Source: Pseudomonadota bacterium | GTDB taxonomy: Bacteria; Pseudomonadota; Gammaproteobacteria; Burkholderiales; Gallionellaceae | Direction of reading: 5' to 3' | NCBI GenBank assembly: GCA_021782365.1 | Contig: JAJXVB010000001.1 | Span: 124,001-188,000, forward strand | Length of the DNA stretch: 64,000 bases | Shown here: positions 16,890-25,948 of the stretch, piece after piece | How positions within the stretch are numbered: position 1 is the first letter of the stretch | How the letters are laid out: each line of letters begins with the position of its first letter | Program-made: the position numbers and the translations under genes | The notes under the pieces: model-generated | Database searches by the model: none | What the model saw: the letters and a program-made list of their open reading frames with translations, nothing else | What the model was told of the DNA's origin: nothing

Positions 16890-18044
16890 TCAACGCGCTT
16901 CAGTGGTCAGGGTATTGCTCAGGAAGATCGCCCCTTCCGTTGCGACGAGTTCGCCTGGCTGCAATCCCTCCGTGATCTGGAACCATCCGCCCTCCTGCTG
17001 CCCTATCTTCACGGTGCGCTTGCTGAAGTGGCGGCGATCCTTGGTCACCCAGACGCTCATCGTCCCGTCGCTTTCTCTTGTCACGCTGTCTAGCGGCACG
17101 CCCGGATACTTGGACTCCTTGCCCAAATGGACGCTGAAGGTCGCAAACATCCCGGCCTTGAATTCGTGATTGGTATCCTTCACCTCGGATCTCACCTGGA
17201 TCCTGTGCGTATTGGGATCCACCGCGGCGCCTATATTAGTGATCCTTCCCTTGAAGACGCGCCCCGGAAATGCCATGACCTTGACATCGACCTCCTGCCC
17301 GAGGCTGATCAGCGGGATGTCGCTTTCCGCGATGTTGGCGACCATCCACATGGTCGCCACGTCAGACACCGCAAAGGGAGCGGGAGGATTTCCAGGCTCA
17401 ACCACAAGGCCTATGGCGGCGTTGCGCGCGGTCACTCGTCCTTTTATCGGACTCTTGATCGTGTACACGGGATTTGCCGCGCGGGTTTCGATGATGCGGC
17501 TTATCTCGGAGTCCTTTATGTCGAAGATGCGCAGGGCGTTTTTTGCCGCATTGAATGCGCCTTCGGCCGCCTGCTGGTCTGAGACCGCCTGCTGGTAATC
17601 CTTCTGGGATATCCCCTGAACTGCAAGCAGTTGCTTCGCGCGCTCAAGCGCATGAGCAGTCAGGTCGCGAACGCCAGAAGCGGAGATCAATGCGGACTCT
17701 GCCTGCACGAGGTCAGGGCTGTTGATCGCAAAAAGCGGAGCGCCCTTCTCGACGTCATCCCCGGCCTTTGCAAAGACTTCGGTGATCTTCCCCTGATACG
17801 GAGAATAGACCTGGACCGTCTTCTCGTCGTTGAATGCGATGTTCCCGACCGCCTCGCGTTCGGCCACAAATACGCGCTCCGCGACGCTTGCGACCTTGAC
17901 GGACTTCAGTTGCAGATCGGTCAGATCGATTCCTTCCTTGGGCGTTTTTACCTGGTGCGCAGGCTCGCTCGCGTGCCCCAACAATCCCAAACCGATCAGT
18001 GCGATGGCGCCGGCAATCGATGCAGCCAACTTCAAATTCTTCAT
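16890..18044 (-). CDS. RND periplasmic adaptor (CzcB/HlyD-like membrane fusion protein)
   Basis: 384 residues. A signal or anchor segment (about 7-25) is followed by the lipoyl half VQVYSPYQGKITEVFAKAGD, a helical hairpin (about 120-190) with the KDYQQA pattern, the second lipoyl half YTIKSPIKGRVTARNA, and a beta-barrel and membrane-proximal part. It bridges the inner-membrane pump and the outer-membrane channel. No His-rich metal-binding extension is present, unlike CzcB or ZneB. Its start overlaps the stop of the OMF gene by four bases. Confidence 0.88.
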   Translation of the reverse strand: MKNLKLAASIAGAIALIGLGLLGHASEPAHQVKTPKEGIDLTDLQLKSVKVASVAERVFVAEREAVGNIAFNDEKTVQVYSPYQGKITEVFAKAGDDVEKGAPLFAINSPDLVQAESALISASGVRDLTAHALERAKQLLAVQGISQKDYQQAVSDQQAAEGAFNAAKNALRIFDIKDSEISRIIETRAANPVYTIKSPIKGRVTARNAAIGLVVEPGNPPAPFAVSDVATMWMVANIAESDIPLISLGQEVDVKVMAFPGRVFKGRITNIGAAVDPNTHRIQVRSEVKDTNHEFKAGMFATFSVHLGKESKYPGVPLDSVTRESDGTMSVWVTKDRRHFSKRTVKIGQQEGGWFQITEGLQPGELVATEGAIFLSNTLTTEAR

Positions 18045-19621
18045 TGCTTGTCTCCTGTGCTGCCCTTGTTTCCTGCATCAGCCATCTTGTCGCGATTCCA
18101 CCAGCCTCCTCCGAGCGCCTGATAGAGCGCTGCCGTATCGCCGAAGCGGTTGGTCTGCGCCTGGATCAGCGCGATCACGGACTGCTGGTAGTTCTGTTCG
18201 GAAGTCAGAAGCTGCTGGTAGTTCACATATCCCGTCTCGTACTGCTTCTTCGTGAGATCCCGGGTCAGCCGCATCGCATTCTCGGACCTGGCCGCGGCGG
18301 CGAGGGACTTTGCATCGTACTGGATCGCATAGAGGGTATCGGCCACATTCTGAATCGCGGTGATCACCGTGCTGCGGTATTCTGCACCCGCCTGGACCAA
18401 TGCCTGCTGCGCGGCTTTTGATCTCGCCTTCAGCGTGCCGCCGTCGAAGATGGTCTGCCCGACGTTGGCCGCGAGATTGAAGAACCCGCCTCCCGTCTTG
18501 AACATCATGCCTATCGTGTCGGCATTGCCGCCCCATGCGCCCGTGATCGCGAACTGGGGAAGCCTGTTTGCGATCGCGACTCCATACTGGGCGCTAGCCG
18601 CATGCATCTGCTCTTCCGCCATCCGCACATCGGGCCGCTGTTCGACGAGCTTCGAGGGAAGGCTCAAAGGAAGGTCTTCCGGCAGATGCAGGGATGCGAG
18701 CGTGAAAGTCTCAGGAACATCCTGATCCGCACGGTTTCCGGCCAGCGCGCGGATCAGGTCTCTGGTCTGGTCGAGCTGTTTCGAAAGCGAGATGAGAGAC
18801 AGCTCGGCCTGCGCGAGCTGGGACTCCTGGGATGCGACGTCCAGTGCCGAGATTGCCCCCAGATCCTTTTGCTTTTGCATAATCGCAAGCGCATCCCTGT
18901 TCGATCCGACTATGCTTTCAGTGGCTGCAATCTGCGCGCGCAGGGAGGCCTCCTGCAACGCCGCAGCCACGATGTTGGATGCGAGCGTGATGTAGGTAGC
19001 CTCCAGCTGATAGCGCTGAAAATTCGCCTGAGCCTCGAGCGATTCGACCTGTCTTCTGTTCGCGCCGAACACGTCCGGCACATAGCCCACGTTCACCTGC
19101 GCGGTATAAAAGTTGTAGTAAACAGGCGCATTGAAAGGAGCCGGCCCCCCGGGATTGGAATAGGTCTGGATGATGTCGCCATTGCCCTGAACGCCTGGGG
19201 AATTTCCTCCCATGTTGCCGGCAAGCTTGGTGCGCGAAGGGGTAAAGTTTGCGCCGACGGTGGGATAGAAATATCCCCTCTGCGCGTTCACATATTCCTG
19301 TGCCTGCTGCAATGCGGCCTGGGCCGACTCTATCGTCGGATTCGCCTTGAATGCGCGTTCGATCAAGGAATTCAATTCGGGCGACTGAAAGAGCGTCCAC
19401 CAGTCGTAGGGAATATTCCTTGAAGGATCGAACTTCTGCAAGGCTCCCGCCGCGACATCCGATTTTGCGGTCTCATCTGGCATGGCTTTGGGCGCATAAG
19501 TCTTGGCATTTGGCGCTTCAGGGCGCTTGAAATCCGGGCCTGCCGCACAGCCGCAAAGCAGGACTGCCAGCACTGCCGTGCGAGAAAATGCCGCACCGAA
19601 TCCTGACTTCAGGTTGACCAT
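18041..19621 (-). CDS. Outer-membrane efflux lipoprotein, NodT/TolC family
   Basis: 526 residues from the ATG at 19621, chosen over the upstream ATG at 19684 because it follows AGAGG and gives a clean lipoprotein signal (lipobox LLCGC, about residue 25). The rest is the OEP fold: two repeats of long helices (QAALQQAQEYVNAQRG early; QALVQAGAEYRSTVITAIQN late) with strands between. It forms the trimeric exit duct of the RND pump encoded downstream. It is the first gene of the operon and is transcribed away from the two-component genes. Confidence 0.9.
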   Translation of the reverse strand: MVNLKSGFGAAFSRTAVLAVLLCGCAAGPDFKRPEAPNAKTYAPKAMPDETAKSDVAAGALQKFDPSRNIPYDWWTLFQSPELNSLIERAFKANPTIESAQAALQQAQEYVNAQRGYFYPTVGANFTPSRTKLAGNMGGNSPGVQGNGDIIQTYSNPGGPAPFNAPVYYNFYTAQVNVGYVPDVFGANRRQVESLEAQANFQRYQLEATYITLASNIVAAALQEASLRAQIAATESIVGSNRDALAIMQKQKDLGAISALDVASQESQLAQAELSLISLSKQLDQTRDLIRALAGNRADQDVPETFTLASLHLPEDLPLSLPSKLVEQRPDVRMAEEQMHAASAQYGVAIANRLPQFAITGAWGGNADTIGMMFKTGGGFFNLAANVGQTIFDGGTLKARSKAAQQALVQAGAEYRSTVITAIQNVADTLYAIQYDAKSLAAAARSENAMRLTRDLTKKQYETGYVNYQQLLTSEQNYQQSVIALIQAQTNRFGDTAALYQALGGGWWNRDKMADAGNKGSTGDKQ

Positions 19622-19744
19622 AAAAATTCCTCTAAATCCCGGCATGGTCGAAAGGAGCATGCCGTCGCCCAAAAATCCAGACATATTCTCTAAGCGAAGT
19701 TACAGTTTCTTTAACTGCAGCACGCGCGCAATTCGGCTAACATT

Positions 19745-19761
19745 GCCGCTTCGAAAGCGGC
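19745..19761. promoter_or_regulatory. Inverted repeat in the divergent efflux/two-component gap
   Basis: GCCGCTT-CGA-AAGCGGC, a perfect 7-bp inverted repeat, midway in the 177-nt gap between the efflux lipoprotein gene and the response regulator. A regulator site serving both operons is plausible but unproven. Confidence 0.35.
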
Positions 19762-19779
19762 GCATGTTGCACCGGCTTT

Positions 19780-19796
19780 CTGACATGAAACTGACA
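19780..19796 (+). promoter_or_regulatory. Candidate response-regulator direct repeat
   Basis: CTGACA-TGAAA-CTGACA: two 6-bp half-sites with an 11-bp period directly before the response-regulator ATG at 19799. OmpR-type regulators often bind tandem half-sites one helical turn apart. The site replaces the expected Shine-Dalgarno position, so binding could control the gene itself. Confidence 0.4.
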
Positions 19797-19798
19797 AC

Positions 19799-20467
19799 AT
19801 GCGGATACTGATCGTTGAAGACGATGCGACCCTGGGCAATGCGATGGCCCAGTCGCTGATGAATGATGGCTATGCCTGCGACGTGGTCGACAAGGTCGCC
19901 CATGCGTTGCACGCGTTGTCAGTCGAAAACTTCGATGCGATCGTGCTGGACCTGGGACTTCCCGACGGCGACGGCTACGAGGTCGTGCGCCATCTGCGGC
20001 AGAGAAGCATGCTGATGCCGGTTTTGATCCTGACCGCGCGCGACGCGGTAGAAGACCGCGTCCAGGGGCTGGATCTCGGGGCGGATGATTATCTCGTCAA
20101 GCCGGTCGCGATGCCGGAACTGCACGCAAGGCTGCGCGCACTGATACGCCGCACGACCGGAATCGGCACCCCCCGCTTCAGGATAGGCGGGCTCGAACTC
20201 GACACCGTGGGCAAGCAGGCGTATCTCGAAGGAAAGAGCCTCGACCTTTCCAGCCGCGAGTGGACTGTTCTGGAATATCTCGCCACCCACTCCCGGCGCA
20301 TCATCTCCAAGGAACAGCTGATCCAGGCCACGACAGGATGGGATCAGGATCTGAGCGCCAATGCGATCGAGGCCTATGTGCACCGGATACGCGGCAAGAT
20401 AGATGGATCCGGAATCGTCATCCGCACGGTGCGCGGCCTGGGCTACATGCTCGAGGAGAACGGCTGA
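19799..20467 (+). CDS. OmpR-family response regulator (QseB/PmrA-like)
   Basis: 222 residues. Receiver domain (1-115) with the acidic pocket E7-D8-D9, phospho-acceptor D51 in IVLDLGLPDGDGY and the conserved Lys in DYLVKP. C-terminal winged helix (about 125-220) with LDLSSREWTVLEYLATH and the wing IRTVRGLGYML. It activates or represses transcription when phosphorylated by the kinase encoded next, whose ATG overlaps this stop. Its position beside the divergent RND operon suggests that operon is a target. No clear Shine-Dalgarno sequence precedes the ATG. Confidence 0.92.
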   Translation: MRILIVEDDATLGNAMAQSLMNDGYACDVVDKVAHALHALSVENFDAIVLDLGLPDGDGYEVVRHLRQRSMLMPVLILTARDAVEDRVQGLDLGADDYLVKPVAMPELHARLRALIRRTTGIGTPRFRIGGLELDTVGKQAYLEGKSLDLSSREWTVLEYLATHSRRIISKEQLIQATTGWDQDLSANAIEAYVHRIRGKIDGSGIVIRTVRGLGYMLEENG

Positions 20468-21858
20468 TGCGCCGCATCTATACATTGAGGAGACGGCTTT
20501 TCAGGCAGCTCGGCTGGCCGCTCATCGCGATCCTGATCCTGGGCGGAATCTTCGCCTATCTTTTCGCATTGCATGCCGCGATGTCCGCCTATGACCTGGG
20601 GCTTCTCAACGACGCGCTTGATCTCTCCCAGCAGGTTGAAATACAGGAGGGAAAATTTTCCATCGATCTGCCTCCGGCCGCTCAGCAGATGCTGCAGGCT
20701 AACAACCAGGACCGCGAGTCTTATGCCGCATGGGATGAGGACGGGAAGCTGTTCTCAGGCAATCCGAAGCTGCTGAGGCTGCACGACACGCTTGCCACTG
20801 CCGAACATCGCTTCGACGACCTGGTCCTGGATGGCGAGATGAACAGGGCCGTCATCCTAAGGCAGCAGGCAAAGGACAGGACCTACTACATCGCGGTCTC
20901 GCAAACCATGCGGGGCAGGAATCTTTTGACCGACAGGACCTTCGCGGAGATACTGTTTCCTGAAGCGCTGCTTGCCTTCATCTCCATCGGAGTCATCCTC
21001 TGGGGTGTGCGGCGCGGCCTAACGCCTATCGAAACGCTGCGCGACGAAATCGTGAGCCGCTCATCGAACGATCTTCGCCCTATCGATGAGGCGTCTGCCC
21101 CGGCCGAACTGACTCCGATCATACACGGCATCAATGAGCTCTTTGGCCACCTGACCAGCTCGTTTGCAAGCCACCGCAGATTCATCGCGGACGCGGCGCA
21201 TCAATTGAGGACCCCGCTTGCATCCTTGAGCAGCCAGATCGAAGTCGGTCTGCAAAAGACGCCGAATGACATCAACAAATTCCTGCGCCAGCTTCTTGCC
21301 ACCACCCAGCGCACGACCCATCTCTCGAACCAGCTTCTGTCGCTTGCAAGACTTGAGCACACGGAGACCGCGATGCACGAAGTCATGACGGTCGACCTGC
21401 GCCAGATTTTTCTCGAGACATCGGCAGATTTCGTATCGCTTGCCGCAAGAAAAAACGTGGAGATCGATTTCGACCTGCAAATCTCGAAGGTCAGGGGCAG
21501 CCCCCTGATGCTGCGCGAGCTCATATCGAACCTTCTGGACAATGCGGTGCGCTACACGCCGGCAAACGGCAAGGCTGAAGTCAGCCTGAAAAATGATGAA
21601 GAGGGTTCGATCCTTCTCGTCATGCAAAACGACGGGCCGATCATCCCCAGCGCAGAGCTCACAAAACTCGGAACACCCTTCCACCGCCCCCCTTCGAGTC
21701 AGCCGGAGGGCTGCGGCCTGGGGCTTGCAATCGTGAGGGAGATCGCCCGCATACATGGCGCCATTGTCTCCTTCGGCCACGGTCCCAATGGCGGCGGGTT
21801 GCAGGTCAGGGTCCTGTTCCAGTCATCCGAGAAACAGGCAGGCCATCAAAACTGGTAG
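20467..21858 (+). CDS. Sensor histidine kinase (TctE/QseC type)
   Basis: 463 residues from the ATG at 20467, which shares a base with the regulator stop; the longer open frame upstream is a shadow. Two membrane helices (about 18-40 and 160-180) enclose a periplasmic sensor of about 120 residues. Then come a HAMP-like linker, the dimerisation helix with phospho-acceptor H245 in AHQLRTPLASL, and the ATPase with N box LLDNAVRYTP and G2 region GCGLGLAIV. It phosphorylates the preceding regulator. Its last 13 bases overlap the convergent porin gene. Confidence 0.92.
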   Translation: MRRIYTLRRRLFRQLGWPLIAILILGGIFAYLFALHAAMSAYDLGLLNDALDLSQQVEIQEGKFSIDLPPAAQQMLQANNQDRESYAAWDEDGKLFSGNPKLLRLHDTLATAEHRFDDLVLDGEMNRAVILRQQAKDRTYYIAVSQTMRGRNLLTDRTFAEILFPEALLAFISIGVILWGVRRGLTPIETLRDEIVSRSSNDLRPIDEASAPAELTPIIHGINELFGHLTSSFASHRRFIADAAHQLRTPLASLSSQIEVGLQKTPNDINKFLRQLLATTQRTTHLSNQLLSLARLEHTETAMHEVMTVDLRQIFLETSADFVSLAARKNVEIDFDLQISKVRGSPLMLRELISNLLDNAVRYTPANGKAEVSLKNDEEGSILLVMQNDGPIIPSAELTKLGTPFHRPPSSQPEGCGLGLAIVREIARIHGAIVSFGHGPNGGGLQVRVLFQSSEKQAGHQNW

Positions 21859-23081
21859 ATCGCCTCCATTGCATAGGTCATCTGGGTACTCTTTCCCGTG
21901 CCATCTGCATTCAGAAAATTATCCCCGCTCGACTTGTCCTGACGGATTTCGGCTCTAAGCTCCGTGTTTTTGACCGGCGCAAATCCGAGCGTGAGGGTAT
22001 TCGACATCAGCCTTTGCGAAATGCCGGAACGGAACCCCTGAGGATCGTCGAAATTTTCGTTGCGGTAGGCAACTCGCCATAGATCGTCGATGTGGTAATT
22101 CGCATAGAGCGCGAGCGAATGCCATTTCGCATTCACCGAAGTATTGGCTGAGAGAATCTGCCCGTTCAGGATGTTGCTGCCCGCCAACGCCCCGGTCCCT
22201 GTCAGCAGCGCATCGTCCTGCCTGGCATTCGCATAATCGGCAACAAACGTCAGCTTTGGCGTTGCATTGAAAGTGCCTATCATGTCCAAATAGCTTCCCG
22301 TTCCTGGCATGGCCGACATCATTCCTTTGCCACGATAGTAACTCGTATCCAGCGAGAACATGCTGTTCGGCGCGAGATCGATCGCAAATTCGCCCGTCTT
22401 TCCGTTCGTCTGCGAACTCACCTGATCGAAACCATTGTTGACGCCTGCAACCAAGGTGACCAAACCGTTCACGACATAGGTCGCGCGCACTCCGGTATGC
22501 GTATAAGGGCCCCAGCCAAACATCCATGCACGAGTGTAATTGAAGTTGGACGGACTGGTGATGAGCTCCTCTCCGGCAAGCGTTGCGAATTTTCCAGCAA
22601 TGACGGTAAGCCCGCCCTGCGCATAGCTGCCATAGGCCTGGGTCAGATCGGCATTGTGCGAACTGTCGTTGACCGTGCTCGGCGCGCCTAGACCCATCGA
22701 GGCAATGGTCGCCGCATCCTGCCCGGCGGTCATGTTCACGTATCCGCCAAATCCTTCCTTCGGCTGTTTGGCGAGGATCACTGCGAACTGCTGCATGTTG
22801 AATTCGCCGTAGTTCCTGCCTTGCGTTGCGCCAGCCGTATCGAATATATGGGTATTGCCTGCCGCCCCGCCCACGATGGGCCCTGGCGCCGCATTGACAA
22901 ACAGCCCGGTGCTGTTCATGTCGTTGTAAGCTGCGTCGACATATCCCGTAAGGGATATCCCTGAAGCATCGAGAACCTGGGATAACGTTGAGGCCGGAGC
23001 GCCATTGGAAGTTCCATTGTCTGCCATGGCCGGTATCGATATGAAACAGGAAAAAGCGAGATAACAGGTCATTTTTTTCAA
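21846..23081 (-). CDS. Outer-membrane beta-barrel porin
   Basis: 411 residues with a signal peptide (about 20 residues, ending AMA). The mature part is rich in alternating beta strands, Gly, Asn and aromatics and ends in Tyr-Gln-Phe, a typical outer-membrane insertion end. It opens with ISLTGYVDAAYNDM, a pattern I associate with BBP2/OmpL-like putative porins. The start is read as TTG at 23081: it has AAGGA eight bases upstream, whereas the in-frame ATG three codons later is too far from it. The substrate is unknown. The 3' end overlaps the histidine kinase gene tail to tail. Confidence 0.78.
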   Translation of the reverse strand: MKKMTCYLAFSCFISIPAMADNGTSNGAPASTLSQVLDASGISLTGYVDAAYNDMNSTGLFVNAAPGPIVGGAAGNTHIFDTAGATQGRNYGEFNMQQFAVILAKQPKEGFGGYVNMTAGQDAATIASMGLGAPSTVNDSSHNADLTQAYGSYAQGGLTVIAGKFATLAGEELITSPSNFNYTRAWMFGWGPYTHTGVRATYVVNGLVTLVAGVNNGFDQVSSQTNGKTGEFAIDLAPNSMFSLDTSYYRGKGMMSAMPGTGSYLDMIGTFNATPKLTFVADYANARQDDALLTGTGALAGSNILNGQILSANTSVNAKWHSLALYANYHIDDLWRVAYRNENFDDPQGFRSGISQRLMSNTLTLGFAPVKNTELRAEIRQDKSSGDNFLNADGTGKSTQMTYAMEAIYQF

Positions 23082-23353
23082 AATTTAATTCCTTCGAAAT
23101 TTAACAAACCGAATCCCACAAGATTCAGATCCGGCACATAGACCGGAATTTTCAGGAAAGGTGCGCTCGAACTTGATGGCGGGAATCTGAATTGAGATAA
23201 TGCCAATAAGCAACGCACTCTTTCAGCCTTCAATCGCGGCCTCGACCTGAAAGCCCACGCACCGATTCCTTGAAGTGGCAGCGATTGCTCCACAAAAATC
23301 ACCTCCGCTTCAGCATGCGCTAAGCTGGAACTCGTTAAACTCAGGACTCATTC

Positions 23354-25606
23354 ATGTCTCACGTAACACGGTATCTCACATTTTGGGTAATGGTGACTGC
23401 ATCGATGTTTGCGGTCGTCGTAGCCAGCTTTGCAATCTATGTCGACATGGAAATGAATGCAGACCATGCGCAGAGCCAGCGGTACGACTCATTGTTGCTG
23501 GCGAACGAGCTCTGGCACTCATCGGAAAGCCTGACGAAAATGGCGCGCAGCTACATAGTCACCGGCGACCCGCGCTACAAGCAGCTCTTCCATGAAGTTC
23601 TCGACATAAGGGATGGCAAGAAGCCCTGGACCCGGAGCAGCCTTTATTCATGGGACCTGGCCGTATATGGCGACAAATTGCCGCAAGACCAGGACGGCGC
23701 AGCGGTACCCCTGCTCGAACTCGTACGCAAAGCCGCATTCGGCGAGAGCGAGACGCGCTTATTGGAGATTGCCAAGAAGAAATCCGACGAGCTTGCCAAA
23801 ACGGAAATGGAAGCCATGCGGCTTTTCGACAGCGCAGGCCCCAATGCGCCTGAAATTCGCCAGAAGGCGAAGGACATGCTGTTAAACCCATCCTACAACC
23901 AGGCCAAGCTCGCGATACTGCAACCGATCAGCCAATTCAACAGCTCCATGGATGCCCGCACTGCTGCCGCCGTGAAACACTCGCTGGATATGGCCTTCCT
24001 GTTCCGACTGATCTTTATTGCTGTCGGTCTCATCTGGCTATACATGCTGTGGCGCAGTTACCAGTCTTTGCGCACCCTGCTCGGCGCCTCTCCTGCGGTA
24101 GTCCATGACCAAATCTCACGGCTCGGCCGGGGTGATTTCACGCATCCGCCACAACAGATGAACACTCATGACGACACCGTCATCGCCTGGATTTGCCAGA
24201 CCCGCAGGAAGCTGAATGAAATGAGCCAGGCTCAAGCCAACATCGAACAGCAAATCAGGCAGCGCTCTGAAGAACTGGAAAGGAGCGAGGCGCATCTCAA
24301 ATCCATCATCGACCTCTCCCCAGTTCCCAAGATGCTCTTCGACTCTCGGGGCCAAATCACGGGCATCAACGCAGCGTTTACCCGATGCTTCGGCTATACG
24401 CTGGATGACCTGCCGACATTGGACGCATGGCAATCCAAAGCCTATCCGGACGCGGCCTATCGCAAATGGGTTATGGATACATGCCAAAAGCACCATTCGG
24501 AATCCTTGCGCAATGACGACCCATTCCAGCCGATCGAATTTCGGATAGTTTCAAAGGATGGCAGCATCCGGATTGCCATAGCCGAAGCCGTTTCGATTGT
24601 TCATGACACCGATGGAAACATCACGCTTGCCGTATTCCACGACATCACCGATCTTAGAAATGCCGAAGTGCAGTTGCGGGAAGCAAAAGAGCGTCTCGAG
24701 GCGGCAGCTTCAGCCGGTATCGTGGGGATATGGGACTGGGATGTCGTGAACAACAGACTCGTCTGGGACAAGGTCATGTACCAGCTTTATGGCACGCGCG
24801 AAGAAGACTTCGGCGGCGCCGCCTACGAAACATGGTCAAGCGCGCTTCATCCCGAAGACAGGGAATTTGCAGAAGACGAGATTCAGGCAGCGCTCAAGGG
24901 CGAACGGGAATACGCCCCGGAATTTCGCGTCATATGGCCGGATGGGTCAGTCCACTATCTCAAGGCGATGTCTCATACGACATTCGATCCAGATGGCAAA
25001 CCGCTGCGCATCGTCGGAGTGAATTACGACCTGACAGAGCAGAAACAGATCCAGCAGGAACTCGACAAGATGGCCTTCTACGACAGGCTCACCAATCTGC
25101 CCAATCGCAGGCTGTTTGAAGACCGCCTGTATCAAACTATTGCGCTGGCGCAACGAGAGCAGCGCAAGGTGTCTCTGCTCTTCATCGACCTGGATAAATT
25201 CAAGCAGGTGAACGACGAAAAGGGACATGAGGCCGGCGACTGGCTGCTGCAGCAGGTCGCAAAGAGAATCGTGCAGTGCCTGCGTGTATCGGATACCGCC
25301 GCCCGTCTTGGCGGGGATGAATTCGTCGTCCTGTTGCCGGACATCAAGGTTATTGAGGACGCAACCAGCATTGCCGAAAAAATCCGGTTACGCCTGGAAA
25401 AACCATTCGAGTACAAAGAGGATCAGCTGCTGGAGATTTCTTCGAGCATAGGCGTAAGCGTATATCCCGATCATGCCGACAATCCTCAGGATCTCTTGCG
25501 CTTTGGCGATGAAGCCATGTATCGCGCCAAGAAGGCCGGACGCAATGCCGTTCATGTTTTTGAAGCAGCAAATACGGCCACTGCGCGAATCAGCGCAGCA
25601 AACTAG
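23354..25606 (+). CDS. Membrane PAS-PAS-GGDEF diguanylate cyclase
   Basis: 750 residues. Helix 1 (about 8-30), an extracytoplasmic sensor of about 180 residues, helix 2 (about 213-233), a coiled coil (about 285-310), PAS 1 (about 312-430), PAS 2 (about 445-570) and GGDEF (about 585-745). The active site is intact (RLGGDEFVVL, GGDEF at 653-657). An inhibitory I-site RVSD lies five residues before it, so product feedback by cyclic di-GMP is expected. No EAL domain. The ATG follows AGGA by eight bases. It is a single gene with no partner nearby. Confidence 0.93.
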   Translation: MSHVTRYLTFWVMVTASMFAVVVASFAIYVDMEMNADHAQSQRYDSLLLANELWHSSESLTKMARSYIVTGDPRYKQLFHEVLDIRDGKKPWTRSSLYSWDLAVYGDKLPQDQDGAAVPLLELVRKAAFGESETRLLEIAKKKSDELAKTEMEAMRLFDSAGPNAPEIRQKAKDMLLNPSYNQAKLAILQPISQFNSSMDARTAAAVKHSLDMAFLFRLIFIAVGLIWLYMLWRSYQSLRTLLGASPAVVHDQISRLGRGDFTHPPQQMNTHDDTVIAWICQTRRKLNEMSQAQANIEQQIRQRSEELERSEAHLKSIIDLSPVPKMLFDSRGQITGINAAFTRCFGYTLDDLPTLDAWQSKAYPDAAYRKWVMDTCQKHHSESLRNDDPFQPIEFRIVSKDGSIRIAIAEAVSIVHDTDGNITLAVFHDITDLRNAEVQLREAKERLEAAASAGIVGIWDWDVVNNRLVWDKVMYQLYGTREEDFGGAAYETWSSALHPEDREFAEDEIQAALKGEREYAPEFRVIWPDGSVHYLKAMSHTTFDPDGKPLRIVGVNYDLTEQKQIQQELDKMAFYDRLTNLPNRRLFEDRLYQTIALAQREQRKVSLLFIDLDKFKQVNDEKGHEAGDWLLQQVAKRIVQCLRVSDTAARLGGDEFVVLLPDIKVIEDATSIAEKIRLRLEKPFEYKEDQLLEISSSIGVSVYPDHADNPQDLLRFGDEAMYRAKKAGRNAVHVFEAANTATARISAAN

Positions 25607-25750
25607 CGCACTGTCGATTTTTGTATAATAAAAACCCGTTCCAAATTTTTATCCCCTCAGCCTTCCCCCATTCTGGTTAGACATGGCGACTGAACCAGTG
25701 CTGATTTTTCACATATGGATGGTTACGATTTGGCTTCGTCAGCCGAAAGT

Positions 25751-25780
25751 AAAAAAGCTTGCATTGCTGCAAGCCTTTTT
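25751..25780 (-). terminator. Rho-independent terminator of tRNA-Lys
   Basis: On the minus strand GCTTGC-AGCAAT-GCAAGC followed by TTTTTT, starting six bases after the CCA end of the tRNA. The other strand also has a short T run after the stem, so it may stop transcripts from the diguanylate cyclase side too. Confidence 0.8.
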
Positions 25781-25785
25781 GATTA

Positions 25786-25861
25786 TGGTGGGTCGTGCGG
25801 GGATCGAACCTGCGACAAACGGATTAAGAGTCCGCTGCTCTACCAGCTGAGCTAACGACCC
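25786..25861 (-). tRNA. tRNA-Lys (anticodon CTT)
   Basis: 76 nt with CCA encoded. The acceptor stem GGGTCGT/ACGACCC pairs fully, the D arm is GCTC...GAGC, and the anticodon loop CTCTTAA gives CTT (Lys, codon AAG). The T arm GCAGG-TTCGATC-CCCGC has an A-C mismatch at its third pair, where many tRNA-Lys genes have A-T. Its own promoter (25880-25908) and terminator flank it, so it is a single-gene unit. Confidence 0.95.
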
Positions 25862-25879
25862 GGTGTGGTCAAGGCGCGC

Positions 25880-25908
25880 ATTATCGCCTGTCAGGAGCTG
25901 CCTGTCAA
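25880..25908 (-). promoter_or_regulatory. Strong sigma70 promoter of tRNA-Lys
   Basis: On the minus strand TTGACA (25903-25908), 17-nt spacer, GATAAT (25880-25885). Transcription would start around 25873, about 12 nt before the tRNA 5' end. Confidence 0.8.
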
Positions 25909-25948
25909 AAAGATAATACAGTATGCGCGATCCATGGGAAGATCGGCA

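Noticed and set aside
25624-25629. Perfect TATAAT after the diguanylate cyclase gene on the plus strand
   Set aside because: No -35 element and no gene or RNA downstream on that strand before the tRNA-Lys antisense region.
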